A stretch of 64,000 nucleotides of DNA, from contig NC_071330.1 of NCBI RefSeq assembly GCF_010183535.1, positions 8,041,717-8,105,716 on the forward strand, given 5' to 3'. The position numbers and the translations under genes are program-made. Below are positions 1 through 14,552 of this stretch, piece by piece. How positions within the stretch are numbered: the first letter of the stretch is position 1; every line of letters begins with the position of its first letter. Below the pieces are notes generated by a model that made no database searches, was not told the DNA's origin, and worked only from the letters and a program-made list of their open reading frames with translations. Origin of the DNA: Caenorhabditis remanei (lineage: Eukaryota; Nematoda; Chromadorea; Rhabditida; Rhabditidae).

Positions 1-1329
1 TTTTATTTTTATGAGTTGATTCAAGATGACATTACCGTAATTCTCATCAAATGCATGCTTCATTGTACTCCTCCATTATCAGAAATGATTACGAATAAAG
101 TGACAAAAACCACATTTCGTCACATTTCTTCTCGAACACCATCCAAAATTGTAATCTTTTTTCTTTGATTTTTGAACTTCACTGAATTCAGGAAGTGCCA
201 GTTTTCTCGCTTTGCATAAACTGTTTGTCACATTTTTCTCGTTTTCTCTGCCACTTTTTGAATAAAATCTCTACAGTTTTCATAATTCTATGTTGATAAA
301 ATCAGAATTTGATTGTGTCAAGAGTGTTGATAATCACACACATAAACTGTTGAATCGGGTGGAAATTATCATGTTTTCAGTCTCTTCTCTTTGTTTCTTT
401 TCGTCTCGTCTCACATGAACTCACTTCTTCTTTTCCGGGTTTTCAATCAACTACGTCATCGTTTTCAGTCTCTCTCCATCACTCTCATTATCATCGATTT
501 TCGCGGACTTTTGCACCCATCACATTTCCAGAATTACTCAAGGTTTCGAAACGTTTTCCGGATGAGAAATTGGCGCTAAAGTGGTCTATTCACGTTGTAT
601 ATTTGCATTGTATTATCACATTCAAAATGAGAAAATGTATTGATAAACAGTAGTAGTGACACACTCAAATGTTACTTTTTCTTCCAATATTACTCTATTT
701 CAAAATAATTTACACTTCGGATTCTGAATCTTTTTGCTGGTTTCCAGTCGACTTCTGAAAGTATTCAGAAAGGTTTCGACCGGAAATTGAAAATTTTATC
801 AATTGAGTACAAAAAGAAATCAAATGTGAAAGTCGATCTTAATTTTCGAAAATTTTTACAACTTTTTGAGAAAACTGATTTTGAAACTTGAAAAAATGAT
901 AAAAAGAAGAAAAGAAGCAATCACAAAAGTGTTCTTGCCCACAGTTATAGTCACAATATATAATTTTTATGAGTTGTGTTAACACAATTCCAGATTCTTT
1001 TCTGACTTTAAATGAGTGTAGAAACTGTATTTTCTGATATATCAGAGTTTGAGAAAACTTATTAGAACATACTAGATCTATTGAGATGGTCAAACAGTTT
1101 TTGAATTGAAAAAACGGTAATCTTGCCTTTAAATTTTTTTCAATGGAATTCAGTGGTTCCTATTTGAAAATACCACATTGAATAATCGTTTGAAAACTGT
1201 AGAACTTGAATCTTAAGTATTTCTCTATTGAATTCGATCCTCTTCCATTCATCCATTTGTTTTCAGAACCAAAAATAGCGTCTTTTGGACGAGACGCCGT
1301 TGGCAGCCTCTTCCTGAGTGAGAGGCCTG
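1..1329. other. intergenic, 5' flank of chemoreceptor gene
   Basis: AT-rich DNA with no exon I can support; the short open frames lack splice signals and coding character. A splice-acceptor-like TTTTCAG ends at 1266, about 60 bases before the chosen start of the chemoreceptor gene. It could be a trans-splice site or the end of a 5' UTR intron. Confidence 0.5.
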
Positions 1330-2809
1330 ATGACGATTGCGTTTCTTGACGTGGCAATCACCATCGAATATGTTTCGACTGCAATTTCTCTCGTTTGTCT
1401 GCCAATCAATATTCTTTTTGTCTACATTTTAATCATCGAAAGGTTTGTGATTTCTCTTCAATCCCACCCAATAACTTCTCAATTTTCAGAAATCGTCCGC
1501 CGTACAATACTCCATTCTTCCGACTATGTATTCATCTTTCGATAGCCGATATTCTGATGGAAGTATTCTCAACACTCTTCTTCAAATTTCCATCATTCGG
1601 TGTGTTTCCTGATACTTTTTACAAAGAGAACTGGTCGGTTGTACCAATTGCTGGAATGCAATATCTCGGACATGCTCAAGCATTCGGAATCATTTTCATT
1701 GCTGTCAATCGATTCACGGCAGTTCATTATCCTATAAAACACCGGCAACAGTGGTGGACACCCAAGGTTTGATTCTTTAGAATCCTCTCTCAAAAAACCA
1801 ATTCCAAGAAGTTTTTAGGTCACAAAAAGTCTTCTTCTAATCCAATGGATTACTCCAATCTTCTTCATGGCTCCACTTTTTTTCACGGATTTCAAATTTC
1901 TGTTCTCTCGAAACTCCGGTTCAGTGATATTTGCTGCAAGTGATGCTCGTTTTCATAAGGTATGAGAACAACGAAATGTGGAATTTTAATTTCTGCTCAT
2001 CTGTTATCAGATGATCGATTTTTAGTGTACAAATACGAATATAATGTCGCTGATCTTTGCACCTAAAAAGAATTTTCAGAATTACTTCCTTGCGATGGCC
2101 ATTGTCGACGGAATTCTGATCAATTCTATCGTATTATTGCTCTACGGAGCAATTTTTGTTAGGTGAGTCTTTCATTTCAGCTCTGTTAAAATGAGGGCTG
2201 CTCCCAGATTACTGTAGTGAAAGAAGACTGAAATGGACTTTCTTGAAGTGAGTCCTCCATGAAAAGTTCCTCCTTAATAACCACACTGGAGGCCAGCTCT
2301 ATTTTGCATTATAATTCTCAAGTTTGAGAGCAAATTGCTTTTCTATGCCACATTTCATAGAGAACTTGTTTGTTCAAAAACCTGTTTAACCTCGAGTCTC
2401 TAAATTTAACTGTATTTCAAAGAATCTCTTCCAACCAAACTTTATTTTTCCAGAGTGCACACCCACGTCGTCGTTCGTAAACCGGGAGAATTGGCTCTCC
2501 GACTCGCTCTCTCTGCATTCATTATATTCATTTGTTATCTTGCTCTCGGAGTCTGTTCACTTTTATCTGCATTAACTCCTCCACCAGATGCATGGGTTTA
2601 CCGTACAATGTGGTTCGTTGTCAATGATGTTCTCTGTAATTCAAGTGCATTGGTCTTGTTGGCTCTCAATCGACCCATTAGAAAGGTTAACATACATTTA
2701 TCTCTATCATTTGAATGATTTGAGTTTTCAGGCGTTCACTCGACATCTGGGAATATTCTCATATCAAGGAGTGAGCACAAAAAACAATTCATTGCTTCAA
2801 GCTGTCTAA
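1330..2809 (+). CDS. Srg-like seven-transmembrane chemoreceptor
   Basis: Six exons (1330-1442, 1490-1766, 1819-1959, 2080-2162, 2454-2685, 2732-2809) join in frame to 307 residues, a normal length for nematode serpentine receptors. Seven hydrophobic stretches are visible. After the third helix comes FIAVNRFTAVHYPIKH, the DRY-equivalent region typical of the Srg superfamily (srg, sru, srv, srx, srxa). The seventh helix ends in ALNRPIRK. Such proteins are G-protein-coupled receptors of chemosensory neurons, and the ligand cannot be inferred from sequence. The ATG at 1330 is the first in frame and begins a short extracellular N-terminus before helix 1. The 291-bp fourth intron is long compared with the others. 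Membership of the Srg group is a reading of motifs; srv is the main alternative. Confidence 0.8.
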
Positions 2810-3069
2810 CTTTTTCTTCTTTCTCCAAATTATACTTTTTCATAATTATTCAACTGCCTCTAATGCTCCTCAGAAACAAATTGCCTCCTCTTCTTTGGGA
2901 AAATCTTCATATTCTGCTTCAGATCTCTTTGCTTTCAAAATGTGTAAAATAAATAATTTATTTGTTTGTGCAGTATTACAGTAATGATATGACAGAAATT
3001 AGGATTTGTGACGGACTAAATTTCAAGCAACCCGTTTGATTAGTGGTGTAAATTGAACTTAAATCTAGA

Positions 3070-5881
3070 TCAAGTGAATTTTGGTCTCGATTTTCCTTTT
3101 TTCCAATTCCATTTATCTTTTCCTCCGTGAACATGAATTCGGCGAGCAGGAGTCTCTGCTTCTTTTGTTTCCGTCTGAAAATCAAAAGTTCTGATGATTT
3201 CAGTTCGAGAACCCATTTACCTCTTCTGAATTTGTCGTCGTCGTTCTTCGTCTCCTTGGAATCTTTGGGACTGTCAACACTACATTTTCATCTGTTTGTT
3301 TATCAGGAGATGGTGTTCTTAGATGCTCTTGAAGACTACTCAATTCAGTTTCAGTCAGTCCATGTCTATTCATTCCAGCCTGTTTTCGATGCCAGAATCC
3401 ACGTAATTGAGGAGAACTTGTGGTCTGAAATTAGATATTAGTCTTTCGAACATTCCACTGATATTACATGATGAAATCCATTATTTAAATGTCCGAACGG
3501 ATGATAAACTGGAGGAATGACAGATGGAGAAGGAGTTGAGATTGAAGCACTACTTGAACTTCTTCGAAGACGTAAATGAACATGACGTTCTTCCAAAATC
3601 TTACTCTCTTCTAATGAAGTTATCAACTCAACAATTTCAGTGTTTCTTGGTTGAGTCTGAAACAATAATTGTTTGTTGAAAACTGAATAGTTTTTTGTTA
3701 CCACGGTATCTGCAAAATATACACTGACGATCACTTTAATCTTGATTTCGTCTTCTGTATCTACAGTAATCCAATCTGGATTTGTAGTCATTCCACTTGA
3801 GATCGAACAGGATGGTTCGTTTATTGGCTTCTGAGAGAGAATATTTCAAATAGATTTGAAAAAAGGAGCAAAAAACTTACTTTTGTATTGTCATCAAGTA
3901 CAGAAAAACAGACAGTTTTTATCAAAGCGGATGCCTGTTTCGTTTTCGATTTCGCTGGAATATCGGTCTCATCAATCCAGTCAGAATCGGCGTAAAACTT
4001 GAATTTTCTTCGAGTTGGATTCATTCTTCTGACATACATTCCAATGATTATCACTATGTCAACTCCATTTGCCAAGTGTCCAGCTGGCTCTTTTTCTGTT
4101 TTCTGAAAAATGATTTTTAGATGATCTGCTAGCTTTAAGTTGCAAGATACACACTCTAATTAGTTTTTATTAAAAATTTCAAGACTCTAAAAACAAATTC
4201 CAAAGTATTCCTCTTTCTCTCCAAAACTAACCAAACTCATTTCGATTTGTTTCGCTTGTTCTAATGTCGGAAATGCGTGTAACACCTTTTGCGAATCTTT
4301 CAATTTTCTAATCATTTTCATCAATTCAATTCTCGATCCAACTTTCTGCACTCCCAAATGTTCCAAATCATTTTGAGTCATTTCCAGTAGTCTTGCTCCG
4401 GTTATTCTATTCCGAAACACGGCGGCGTTCACTCGATCCAGAAATTTCTTGTCGTTTGCTAGAATAAGTCATAATTAAAAGAGATTTCATTTCTTGTTTC
4501 CATCACTTACCAACTCTTGCAAGAACAGTTTCAACCCAATGTGATGTATGATGTTCACTCCATTGATGAACATCTTCTGGTGGATGTCTGGCTGAATCCA
4601 TCACTGCTTGTTCAACTTTCATACGTTGTTTCAATGCTTTTTCACGAATTTCCAACTGTTCTCTTCTTTTTTCAAGATCTTTTCGCATTTTCTGAATTGA
4701 AGTTTTGAAAAATAAATAATTGTTAGCCAAGTCACCTCAACACTTTTTTCTTGTTTTGCAATTTCAGTCTTCCAATCTTCCAATTCCATAAACTTTTCGC
4801 ATTCGTCCATTACTTTTTGATTTCCCTGAAGTCGATTGAGTTCTCCTTGAATCTGACGCATATTTGCTCGATCTTTTGGTGTCATTTTCCAACAATTATT
4901 CATCAATCTACATCAATTTTCGATTGATTCAATCTCTTTCCTTTTATTACTTACTGTTTTAATGGAGCTGGACACGATGGAGGTATTGCCAAAGTGATTC
5001 CAGATTGAGTGATCATCGTGAATATTCGAAACTCTGAGTAATCTTTATATGGTACTTCCTTTGATAAAATCTCCCATAAGACGACTCCATAACTCCAAAC
5101 ATCTGTTGCTGTGGTCAGTCCTTCCGATTGAAGAATCATTTCAGGACTGAAAATATCTCCGATTCATCTTCCAAACTACTATCTTCTCACCTCATCCAAG
5201 CAGCAGTTCCACCCCACGAGGGTGCTGTACACGAGTGTGTTAGATCTTTAGAAGTTCCGAAATCACAAATTTTACACACCAGATTCTTGTCGAGGACCAC
5301 GTTTTTTGATTTTAGATCTCGATGAATTATAGTGTCAACTGCATCATAATGAAGATATTGAATTCCATTTGCTATCTGAAAATGAGTTATTCATCAGAAA
5401 ATCTCTATAAATTTGGAAAGTTTTCTTCAATTTCTGAATGAAAAACTCACAAAAATATTCCCACCTGAGATGCCCACTTGACAACAACATCAAATGAATT
5501 CTGTCCTCCAGATGACGTGGAAATATTATGAGATTCATCGGAATGGATGTAATCATAAAGACTTCCTTTTTCAGCATATTCAGTTACAATAAAGTAATCA
5601 TTTCCAGTTGCTTTACATATTCCATAAAATTGAATTATATTTTTATGTCGTATTTTCGATAGAATTTCAGCTTCTTTTTCCAAAACGAATACTTTTTTCA
5701 GTGCAATTGTTCGTTGACTTGCATCTGGAAGTGTCCATGTTCCACTGAAAACTGCGCCAAACGATCCAACTCCAATGTGATCTCCAACTTGTATATCATC
5801 TCGTTGAATATCAGGAAATAGGACTCGTTGTTCGTAATTTGATGAGGAAGATGTCGATTCATCTGATGTTGGAAGCGACAT
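3070..5881 (-). CDS. zak-1: ZAK/MLTK-type MAP3 kinase with SAM domain
   Basis: Eleven exons join in consistent phase to about 740 residues. The N-terminus is a kinase domain of the MLK/ZAK group: glycine loop GVGSFGAV (residues 37-44), ATP-site lysine K62, catalytic HRDLKSKN (157-164) and DFG (177-179). The usual APE reads SPE (201-203). A charged, leucine-rich coiled coil follows (about 255-330), then a SAM domain (about 340-410) containing FRNRITGARLLEMTQNDLEH. This order (kinase, zipper, SAM) is diagnostic of ZAK-alpha, which activates p38 and JNK cascades on ribosome stalling and other stress. Beyond SAM is a less conserved region with a Ser-rich stretch and an Arg/Lys-rich end. The final exons were assigned by phase: 3468-3656, 3221-3424 and 3070-3174. 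The gene is transcribed away from the lectin gene's 3' end. The kinase call is firm; the last three exons are less so. Confidence 0.9.
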
Positions 5882-7169
5882 CTTCTTCAAAAAGAGAACA
5901 GTTTTTCGAAAAAAATTTGGAGAAAATTGAGAAAAAAAGGGGAAACATATGATCTCAGAGTACTCTAATCTCATATCAGTTTCCGGAAACTCAAAATTCA
6001 CAAGAAACTCTGATGAGACTCAGTCAAAATTCCCGAAACTTGCACCTTTCAGACAACTTGATGACTAATTTTTTGGCAACGACTCGCAATATCGGCGCCT
6101 TTTTGGCACGTTTTTTGATAAAATTACTGTTTAACATATCAGTTTTATTGAAACAAACAAATTTAGGTGAACATTCGAAATTATTCGAAAATATTGGAGA
6201 ACAAGTTAGAAAATAAATGAAATAATGTTTTCAATGAACTGACTCTAAATGTTTTGTTCTCTTCATGACACATTTGGGAGCCTCCAGAGGATCATTTATT
6301 CTATCTGAGAATTTCCAAAATATTCGAACTTTGTAGTTTCTACAGTACAGTAGACAGACAGTTTTATTGCGAAAGGTTTCGTAAAAATCATTGGTCAAAC
6401 TAAGAATAATCGAGTAGAAAAACGAGAATTGAGAGATGCAGAGAAAGAAATAAGTCAACAATTGTATGGATGAATCGGCAGCAAAGTTTAGCAAAGAACG
6501 ATTAAAAATTCAGAAAGAAAAAGGATCTTCGATTTGTTCTTCACTTCTTTGTTTTTCTCTTGTTTTCCTCGTGGTTTCAAGTTCGAAATAATAGTGTTGG
6601 AATACGAGAGAGTTTTAGAGAAATAGAGAACATATCGACTTGAAAAAGTGAAAAAGAGTACTCTACTTCCCGTCGGGAAAAAGAAAGAGAATCAGAGTGG
6701 AAAAGTGATTTGATGATAACTGAATCGTTTGGAAGAAACAAGGAAATAGTGTGGAAGACAGAGAGAAACTAGAGAGAATGGAGAAGTTTAAATGCAAATT
6801 TATGCGTGTCTGTCTGTTTCACATCAATTTCCTATCGAGTTGAACAGAAAAAATAATACAAATCGGATTGGTTTGAGTGTTCAGTTTGCTGGGAATCGGA
6901 ATAGATTACGGTAGTTTTTTTGTGGCCTGGTAAATTGGAAAGGAGCTATCCTGAATCCCTTGAATTAGAACGGATACAAGTCAATACTTCAGCTGGTTCA
7001 GATTGTTCAACACAACTGTTCCCAACCAGAACATCCGTGTGGATAAGGGTAGTTCTGATTCGGACGACTCGTTATATCAATCAACCCCCGAAAATTACGA
7101 ATTAGTTTGTATTTGGAATGAGGAAAGTTTGGTTAGCAAGAGAAGTTTATTATTGAAGATTATAAAAAA
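5882..7169. other. intergenic between zak-1 5' end and lectin 3' end
   Basis: About 1.3 kb on the upstream side of zak-1. It should include the zak-1 promoter and the 3' flank of the lectin gene. No exon, RNA gene or repeat was recognised; open frames here lack coding character. Confidence 0.45.
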
Positions 7170-7939
7170 TCATTGATAATCTGGGAGACGTCCACAGGCA
7201 ACTCCGAAATTCCAGAAATAACCGGCAGCAGGATTCAACGGAGACTTCTCATAATCACAAAGAATATCATTGATTTTCTTATCACGATCACCGAGTGGAT
7301 GAATTCCCAACTGAACACAGGATTCAACTCCTCTGAAATAATGAAATCTCAATTAGAAATGATGAAGAAATAAACTTTTCGTAGAATGAGGCACTTGGTT
7401 CAGTTGCTGCCCAATTCAAGAACATGAAAGTGTTATCTGTATGTTTATCGTCAGTTGTGAAGGCAGTTGTTGGAGAGTTACAGGGAGAAGCACTCAGAAT
7501 AGAACGGTCTTGAGTCTGACATTGAGAGAGACGGTGTCCATCCAGAATCATTGCTCCATAATACTGTTTCTTTGAAGCTAATCCAGCGAGAAGAGCAGAA
7601 GAAATTTGAAGACGTTCATCATCATTCTCAAAAGTAGTCAACACGGATCCTTCCTTTTCACAAAGACTCTTGGCAGTCGTGACATTGATTAATTGTTCAG
7701 GGAAGATTGTCTGAAATTTGAATTATTATCTTGAATTATTCCTTATTGTGATTACTTACCTTGACACACCACAAACTTGTCATCGAATTCTTACAAGTAG
7801 GAGTTCTTTTGAATGTCATAAATCCATCTGGACATTTCAAAGTACACGCGTCTGAAAGATCAACTTAAAATGAGACAGATACTCTGAACAAACCAGCCAC
7901 AACAGCCACAATAAATGCAAAAAGTAGGATTTTCTGCAT
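7170..7939 (-). CDS. secreted C-type lectin-like protein
   Basis: Four exons (7894-7939, 7760-7851, 7376-7710, 7170-7332) give 211 residues. The first exon encodes MQKILLFAFIVAVVAG, a clear signal peptide, so the mature protein is secreted or luminal. The rest is one C-type lectin-like domain. A cysteine-rich start (DACTLKCPDGF) leads to ESCVQLG, then ...NDILCDYE and finally GVACGRLPDYQ, the usual closing cysteine motif of worm CLEC proteins. I do not see a clear EPN or QPD calcium/sugar motif, so sugar binding is not assured. Nematode clec genes are often intestinal and pathogen-responsive. The position between zak-1 and sma-3 fits C. elegans clec-158 by my recollection of that locus, but I do not assign the name. 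Confidence 0.88.
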
Positions 7940-8073
7940 TTTTCGATTTAGAAGAAATGTGAGTTTTCATGTAGTTTTGAATCTATATTTATATCAAAAT
8001 ATCGGTGAGAGAATCTATTCGAATGGAGTGATTGGTTTCAGAGTTCTCAAAACAAATGGATGGAAAATTGGAA

Positions 8074-8347
8074 CCATTCGACCAAAAGTTGCATTTTATT
8101 TGCATTTGGCGAAAGATCATTTCCGAAAAATTATTCTGCAGAATAAGAATTTCTTTTTTGTGAACTTAATGTGTAGGAAACAATGGTTTTGGCCATCAAG
8201 TTTATGATAAAAGTATAGAAAAGAGAAGATTAGAAATGAACCAGCAAATGTCATAAGATGTTACAAGTATCATCAATAGAATGAGAAGAAAATATTGAAT
8301 AGAAAACTAAAGGTCAAAGAAAAAAGAAATAAAATCATTATGTCATT
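8074..8347. repeat. direct repeat, copy A (lectin side)
   Basis: This ~274-bp stretch recurs in the same orientation at 11365-11637 with only about five differences by eye, including a one-base indel near 8185 and two substitutions near 8312. On the - strand it begins with the sma-3 ending ATGACATAA, so it carries a copy of the last codons and 3' flank of sma-3. It lies just upstream of the lectin gene's start. Confidence 0.95.
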
Positions 8348-8700
8348 AAGTCCCTTCTTGATCTCCCTTCTTGAACAATCCATTAATCGATTATAATTAT
8401 GAGCTTTCTCACCTCCAATGTGTTATATCGCCCCCCACTCGCCCCATTCCATTTTAACTGTCAGTCATATTAATTTATTCTTTTTGAAATTCTCACCACC
8501 AATACATCCACAATATTCGGTTTTAAATTTATCTTTCCCCAACCCTATCTTGCCATTATGATCCTCTATTTATACATTGTTCCCCCACCCCTACCTGGTC
8601 TTTCGCCTCGTGAGGGGCTTGATCAGGTCTGAAGTGTTAACTATTGATTTTTTTTCTTTGTGTCAATAAATAAAATAAAATAAGGGCAACTAAAACTAGA
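8348..8700 (+). mobile_element. possible 3' tail of a non-LTR retrotransposon
   Basis: A C-rich, non-coding stretch runs into GAGGGGCTTGATCAGGTCTG (about 8613-8632) and ends near 8684 in a short repeated tail, AATAAATAAAATAAAATAAG. A low-complexity AATAAA-like terminus is typical of RTE/CR1-type LINE 3' ends. No reverse transcriptase frame is present, so at most this is a truncated tail. It could also be ordinary intergenic DNA with a microsatellite. Confidence 0.25.
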
Positions 8701-9116
8701 CCCACATCCTCTTTTCACCGCAAGCTTAATAGCCGCGCTTACACTTCGCCGCGGAGTTAGCCACGTGGATTCCATCAGCTCTGACTGACCGCTCATCTCA
8801 TCGCACTCTTTATTTCATTAACCCCACTATGAGTGTTCTTCTTTGTCTTATGTCAGGTAGGCGCGTCAGCCTAATCTGGTAAATATATAGACAAACCTAT
8901 CACATCTTCTATCCAAATGTTTTCCTTTAATTGCTGAACATCTCATTTCCAATTATCAACGTCTCTATCTAATGAACCAGCAATTACCTCAAAACCAACA
9001 GACCTTCCCCCTATCGAATGCAAACATCTCCAATCCTCTTTGTCTTCAATCAATCCATATCCTCTCCTCTTCTTCCTATTCTCTCCCATCTCTCGTCCAC
9101 CAAATACCAACCCGAA
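8701..9116. other. 5' flank of F-box gene
   Basis: About 400 bp that is locally GC-richer than its surroundings (for example CTTCGCCGCGGAGTTAGCC near 8745). It precedes the F-box gene start and probably contains its promoter. No gene seen. Confidence 0.4.
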
Positions 9117-10551
9117 ATGCCTTCTGAATTCCCTTTATTTCATCTACCAATGCTTATTATGAAACGAGTTTTCAAATTGGTAACTCCATTTGAATTGTGA
9201 GTTTTATTATAAGATTATGTCAAATCATTTATTTTTAAATTTAGAGTTGCCATTTCACTATGCAGTAAGAAAAGTAAAATGATCTGTAAGTCAACACGGA
9301 GTCGACTACAATGTTATAAGTCGACAAGAGAATTCGTATTGAAGTTTTCATCCAATAATGAGATTCGTTTGAAGTTTGATTATTGTCCTAAAACGGAATG
9401 GGTTTTCAAAATAAGCACTCCACCTCGAAGAAATTTTCTACAAAAGTTTCTTTCAATGTTTCCAAAAAACGAGCAAAAAAACCCAAAACCTGCTCACATA
9501 ACAGTGATAAACAATTTATCTATAATTACCTGGGTACCAATCGAAAATAAATCAATATCCGAGATGTCTATCCAGTTATTCACGTCACAAGAAGGTCAAA
9601 CGGCAACTATGTACACATTCATCCTTTACCTATCTGATGTTTTCAACGTACCATTGGGCACTATTGAACTCCATTTCCAAGAATTCACAAGAGTGGAAAA
9701 CGAAAACATTATTGAGTTTTATTGTCGTAATCGTGGAACAGTGCCAGCTGTAAGATCATTGAGATTGATTGGAAAGCGATCAAATACGCCAGAAGATGAT
9801 GAAGTCGTTGATTCAATTCTCTGCCGCCAACAAGCTCGATACAAGCTCCAGCTCCTATTTGAACCTACTCCTGAGTTCAAATTAAAACCCATTTATTTGC
9901 AACACAATCCAATTCTTTTCGAAGCTCATCACTCTCATTGGATTAGTTTTGAAGAGATCCTCGAATGTAAATCAACTAATATTCGTCTATCTAATTCAAT
10001 TTTAAACAGTACTCATTTTAAATGGTTTATTGAAAATTGGATCGATGGATGGATACCACCATGGAAAATGATAGTAACAGATTATTGTGAAGATATTGAT
10101 ATTGATGATTGTGTCAATTCATTGATACTCATAGAGAGGTATGGTTTTTTTCACTCTGAAACAATGCTGACAAAAAGGCCCTGGGGCAATTTTATATCGG
10201 AGTTCCCAGTCATCGAAAACTTTCGCTTTTTCCGGCGGCCTTGTAGACGACCAGATTAGTCGATGTGCAGAAATTCTGCCCATTTAGTAAATCCGCGGCC
10301 GTCCGTTCGACAGCCTTGCGTTGAAACTAAAATTTTACAGAAATTCGAAACTCCAAGTGCATCGAGAAGAAAAAATATTTAATGATCATCATGGAGTCAC
10401 CCGTGATATTTACTACTGTATTTGTCGTCCTGATGGAACAGTTGGTGAATTTCTAGTCGAAAATAATAACACTCTAATGTTTTCGTTAAGTTGTGAAGCT
10501 GAACGCAATTTACCATCATACCCAAAATTTTCATGGGAAGACGATGACTAA
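9117..10551 (+). CDS. F-box protein with FBA_2-type C-terminus (fbxb-like)
   Basis: Three exons (9117-9196, 9245-10138, 10341-10551) give 394 residues. The N-terminus has the nematode F-box signature FPLFHLPMLIMKRVFKL followed by TPFELVAISLCSKKS. The middle and C-terminal parts fit the F-box-associated type 2 domain found in the large fbxb family, ending with DIYYCICRPDGT. F-box proteins bind Skp1-like adaptors and present substrates to SCF ubiquitin ligases; in worms this family expands and turns over fast. The second intron is 202 bp. Reading through its donor adds 40 residues to a stop at 10259, so a shorter isoform is possible, but the spliced form restores the family's usual ending. The gene lies on the opposite strand to both neighbours, inside a segment bordered by a direct repeat. 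Confidence 0.85.
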
Positions 10552-11144
10552 AAACAGACGGTTTTACGGTAGTTTCTGAAGAAACCAATTCAGTTCAAGC
10601 AGATTTGATACAAATTTCATTCATTTCTTCTTTGTTTTCTATTGCATTTCATTGTAATTTATAATCACTTATCTTGTTTAAGCAATACTGCACTCTACAA
10701 AATTGTACTTTCCTATATGTACATCTCATGATTATTTCAAATTCGACAAAGTATTATTCACCCTTATTATTCAACTTTGCAAGATAAAATTTTCAGTGCG
10801 AAATTTTTTCCAGTGAAAAAAGAAATAAAACTTCGGAAACTTCCTTCAAAAACCGTAATTTTCCTCAAAAATGAAGAAAAGAAGGAGAGGAAAGGTGCTT
10901 TTATTAAAACAAAAAGAAGGGAACGGCGAGCGGAAACAGTGTAAAAAGAAAACAGATTTATGAAAAAATTAACTTTTTAAAGTTCAACAGCAATAGGGAA
11001 AAACTTAACATTTTTGATATTTCATTTTGTTATGCGCACACAAAATTATTAAAGTATCCAAATCAAATAGCTTATAAAATAGGCAATAATACAAAATATG
11101 AATAAGAGAATTGGCAATACAAAAAGGATAAAAAATTGAAGATT
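10552..11144. other. 3' flank of F-box gene
   Basis: AT-rich non-coding DNA. A TTTATT near 10903 would serve as AATAAA for a - strand transcript ending in the exon at 11145-11338. Nothing else recognised. Confidence 0.4.
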
Positions 11145-11338
11145 TTAAAGACGAATCTCCTCACCGCTCACACGATTCGTTCCTTTCTTTTCCTTTGGCA
11201 TACATGGGATGTATTGAACTCCAAGAATACGGTTTAAGATGTTCATCACCCATTTCGAATAGCTGTATGTGCACTCGTCGATTCCGCCTTCGTAGATTTC
11301 TCTTCGTGGTCGGAGACCTCGCTGTTCTCGTGTTGCAC
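11145..11338 (-). pseudogene. orphan terminal exon or gene fragment
   Basis: A good acceptor (TTTCCAG, - strand) opens at 11338 and is followed by 64 sense codons to a TAA at 11145. The translation is coding-like, rich in Arg, Tyr and Cys, and includes EGGIDECTYSYSKWVMNI and GVQYIPCMPKEKK. No upstream exon is visible because the sequence immediately 5' is the direct repeat (copy B) and then sma-3. I do not recognise the family. It may be the 3' end of a gene cut off when this segment arrived, an alternative last exon of sma-3, or a chance open frame. Confidence 0.4.
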
Positions 11339-11364
11339 CTGGAAACATAGAGCTGGTGGTCAGG

Positions 11365-11627
11365 CCATTCGACCAAAAGTTGCATTTTATTTGCATTTGG
11401 CGAAAGATCATTTCCGAAAAATTATTCTGCAGAATAAGAATTTCTTTTTTGTGAACTTAATGTGTAGGAAACAATTGTTTGGCCGTCAAGTTTATGATAA
11501 AAGTATAGAAAAGAGAAGATTAGAAATGAACCAGCAAATGTCATAAGATGTTACAAGTATCATCAATAGAATGAGAAGAAAATATTGAATAGAAAACTAA
11601 AATTCAAAGAAAAAAGAAATAAAATCA

Positions 11628-11637
<10 letters not shown>
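11365..11637. repeat. direct repeat, copy B (sma-3 side)
   Basis: Same sequence and orientation as 8074-8347. This copy includes the last three codons of sma-3 (Met, Thr, stop) and its probable 3' UTR, so it is the copy in its original relation to sma-3. Together the two copies enclose about 3.0 kb that carries the F-box gene and the orphan exon. Confidence 0.95.
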
Positions 11638-14552
<2,915 letters not shown>

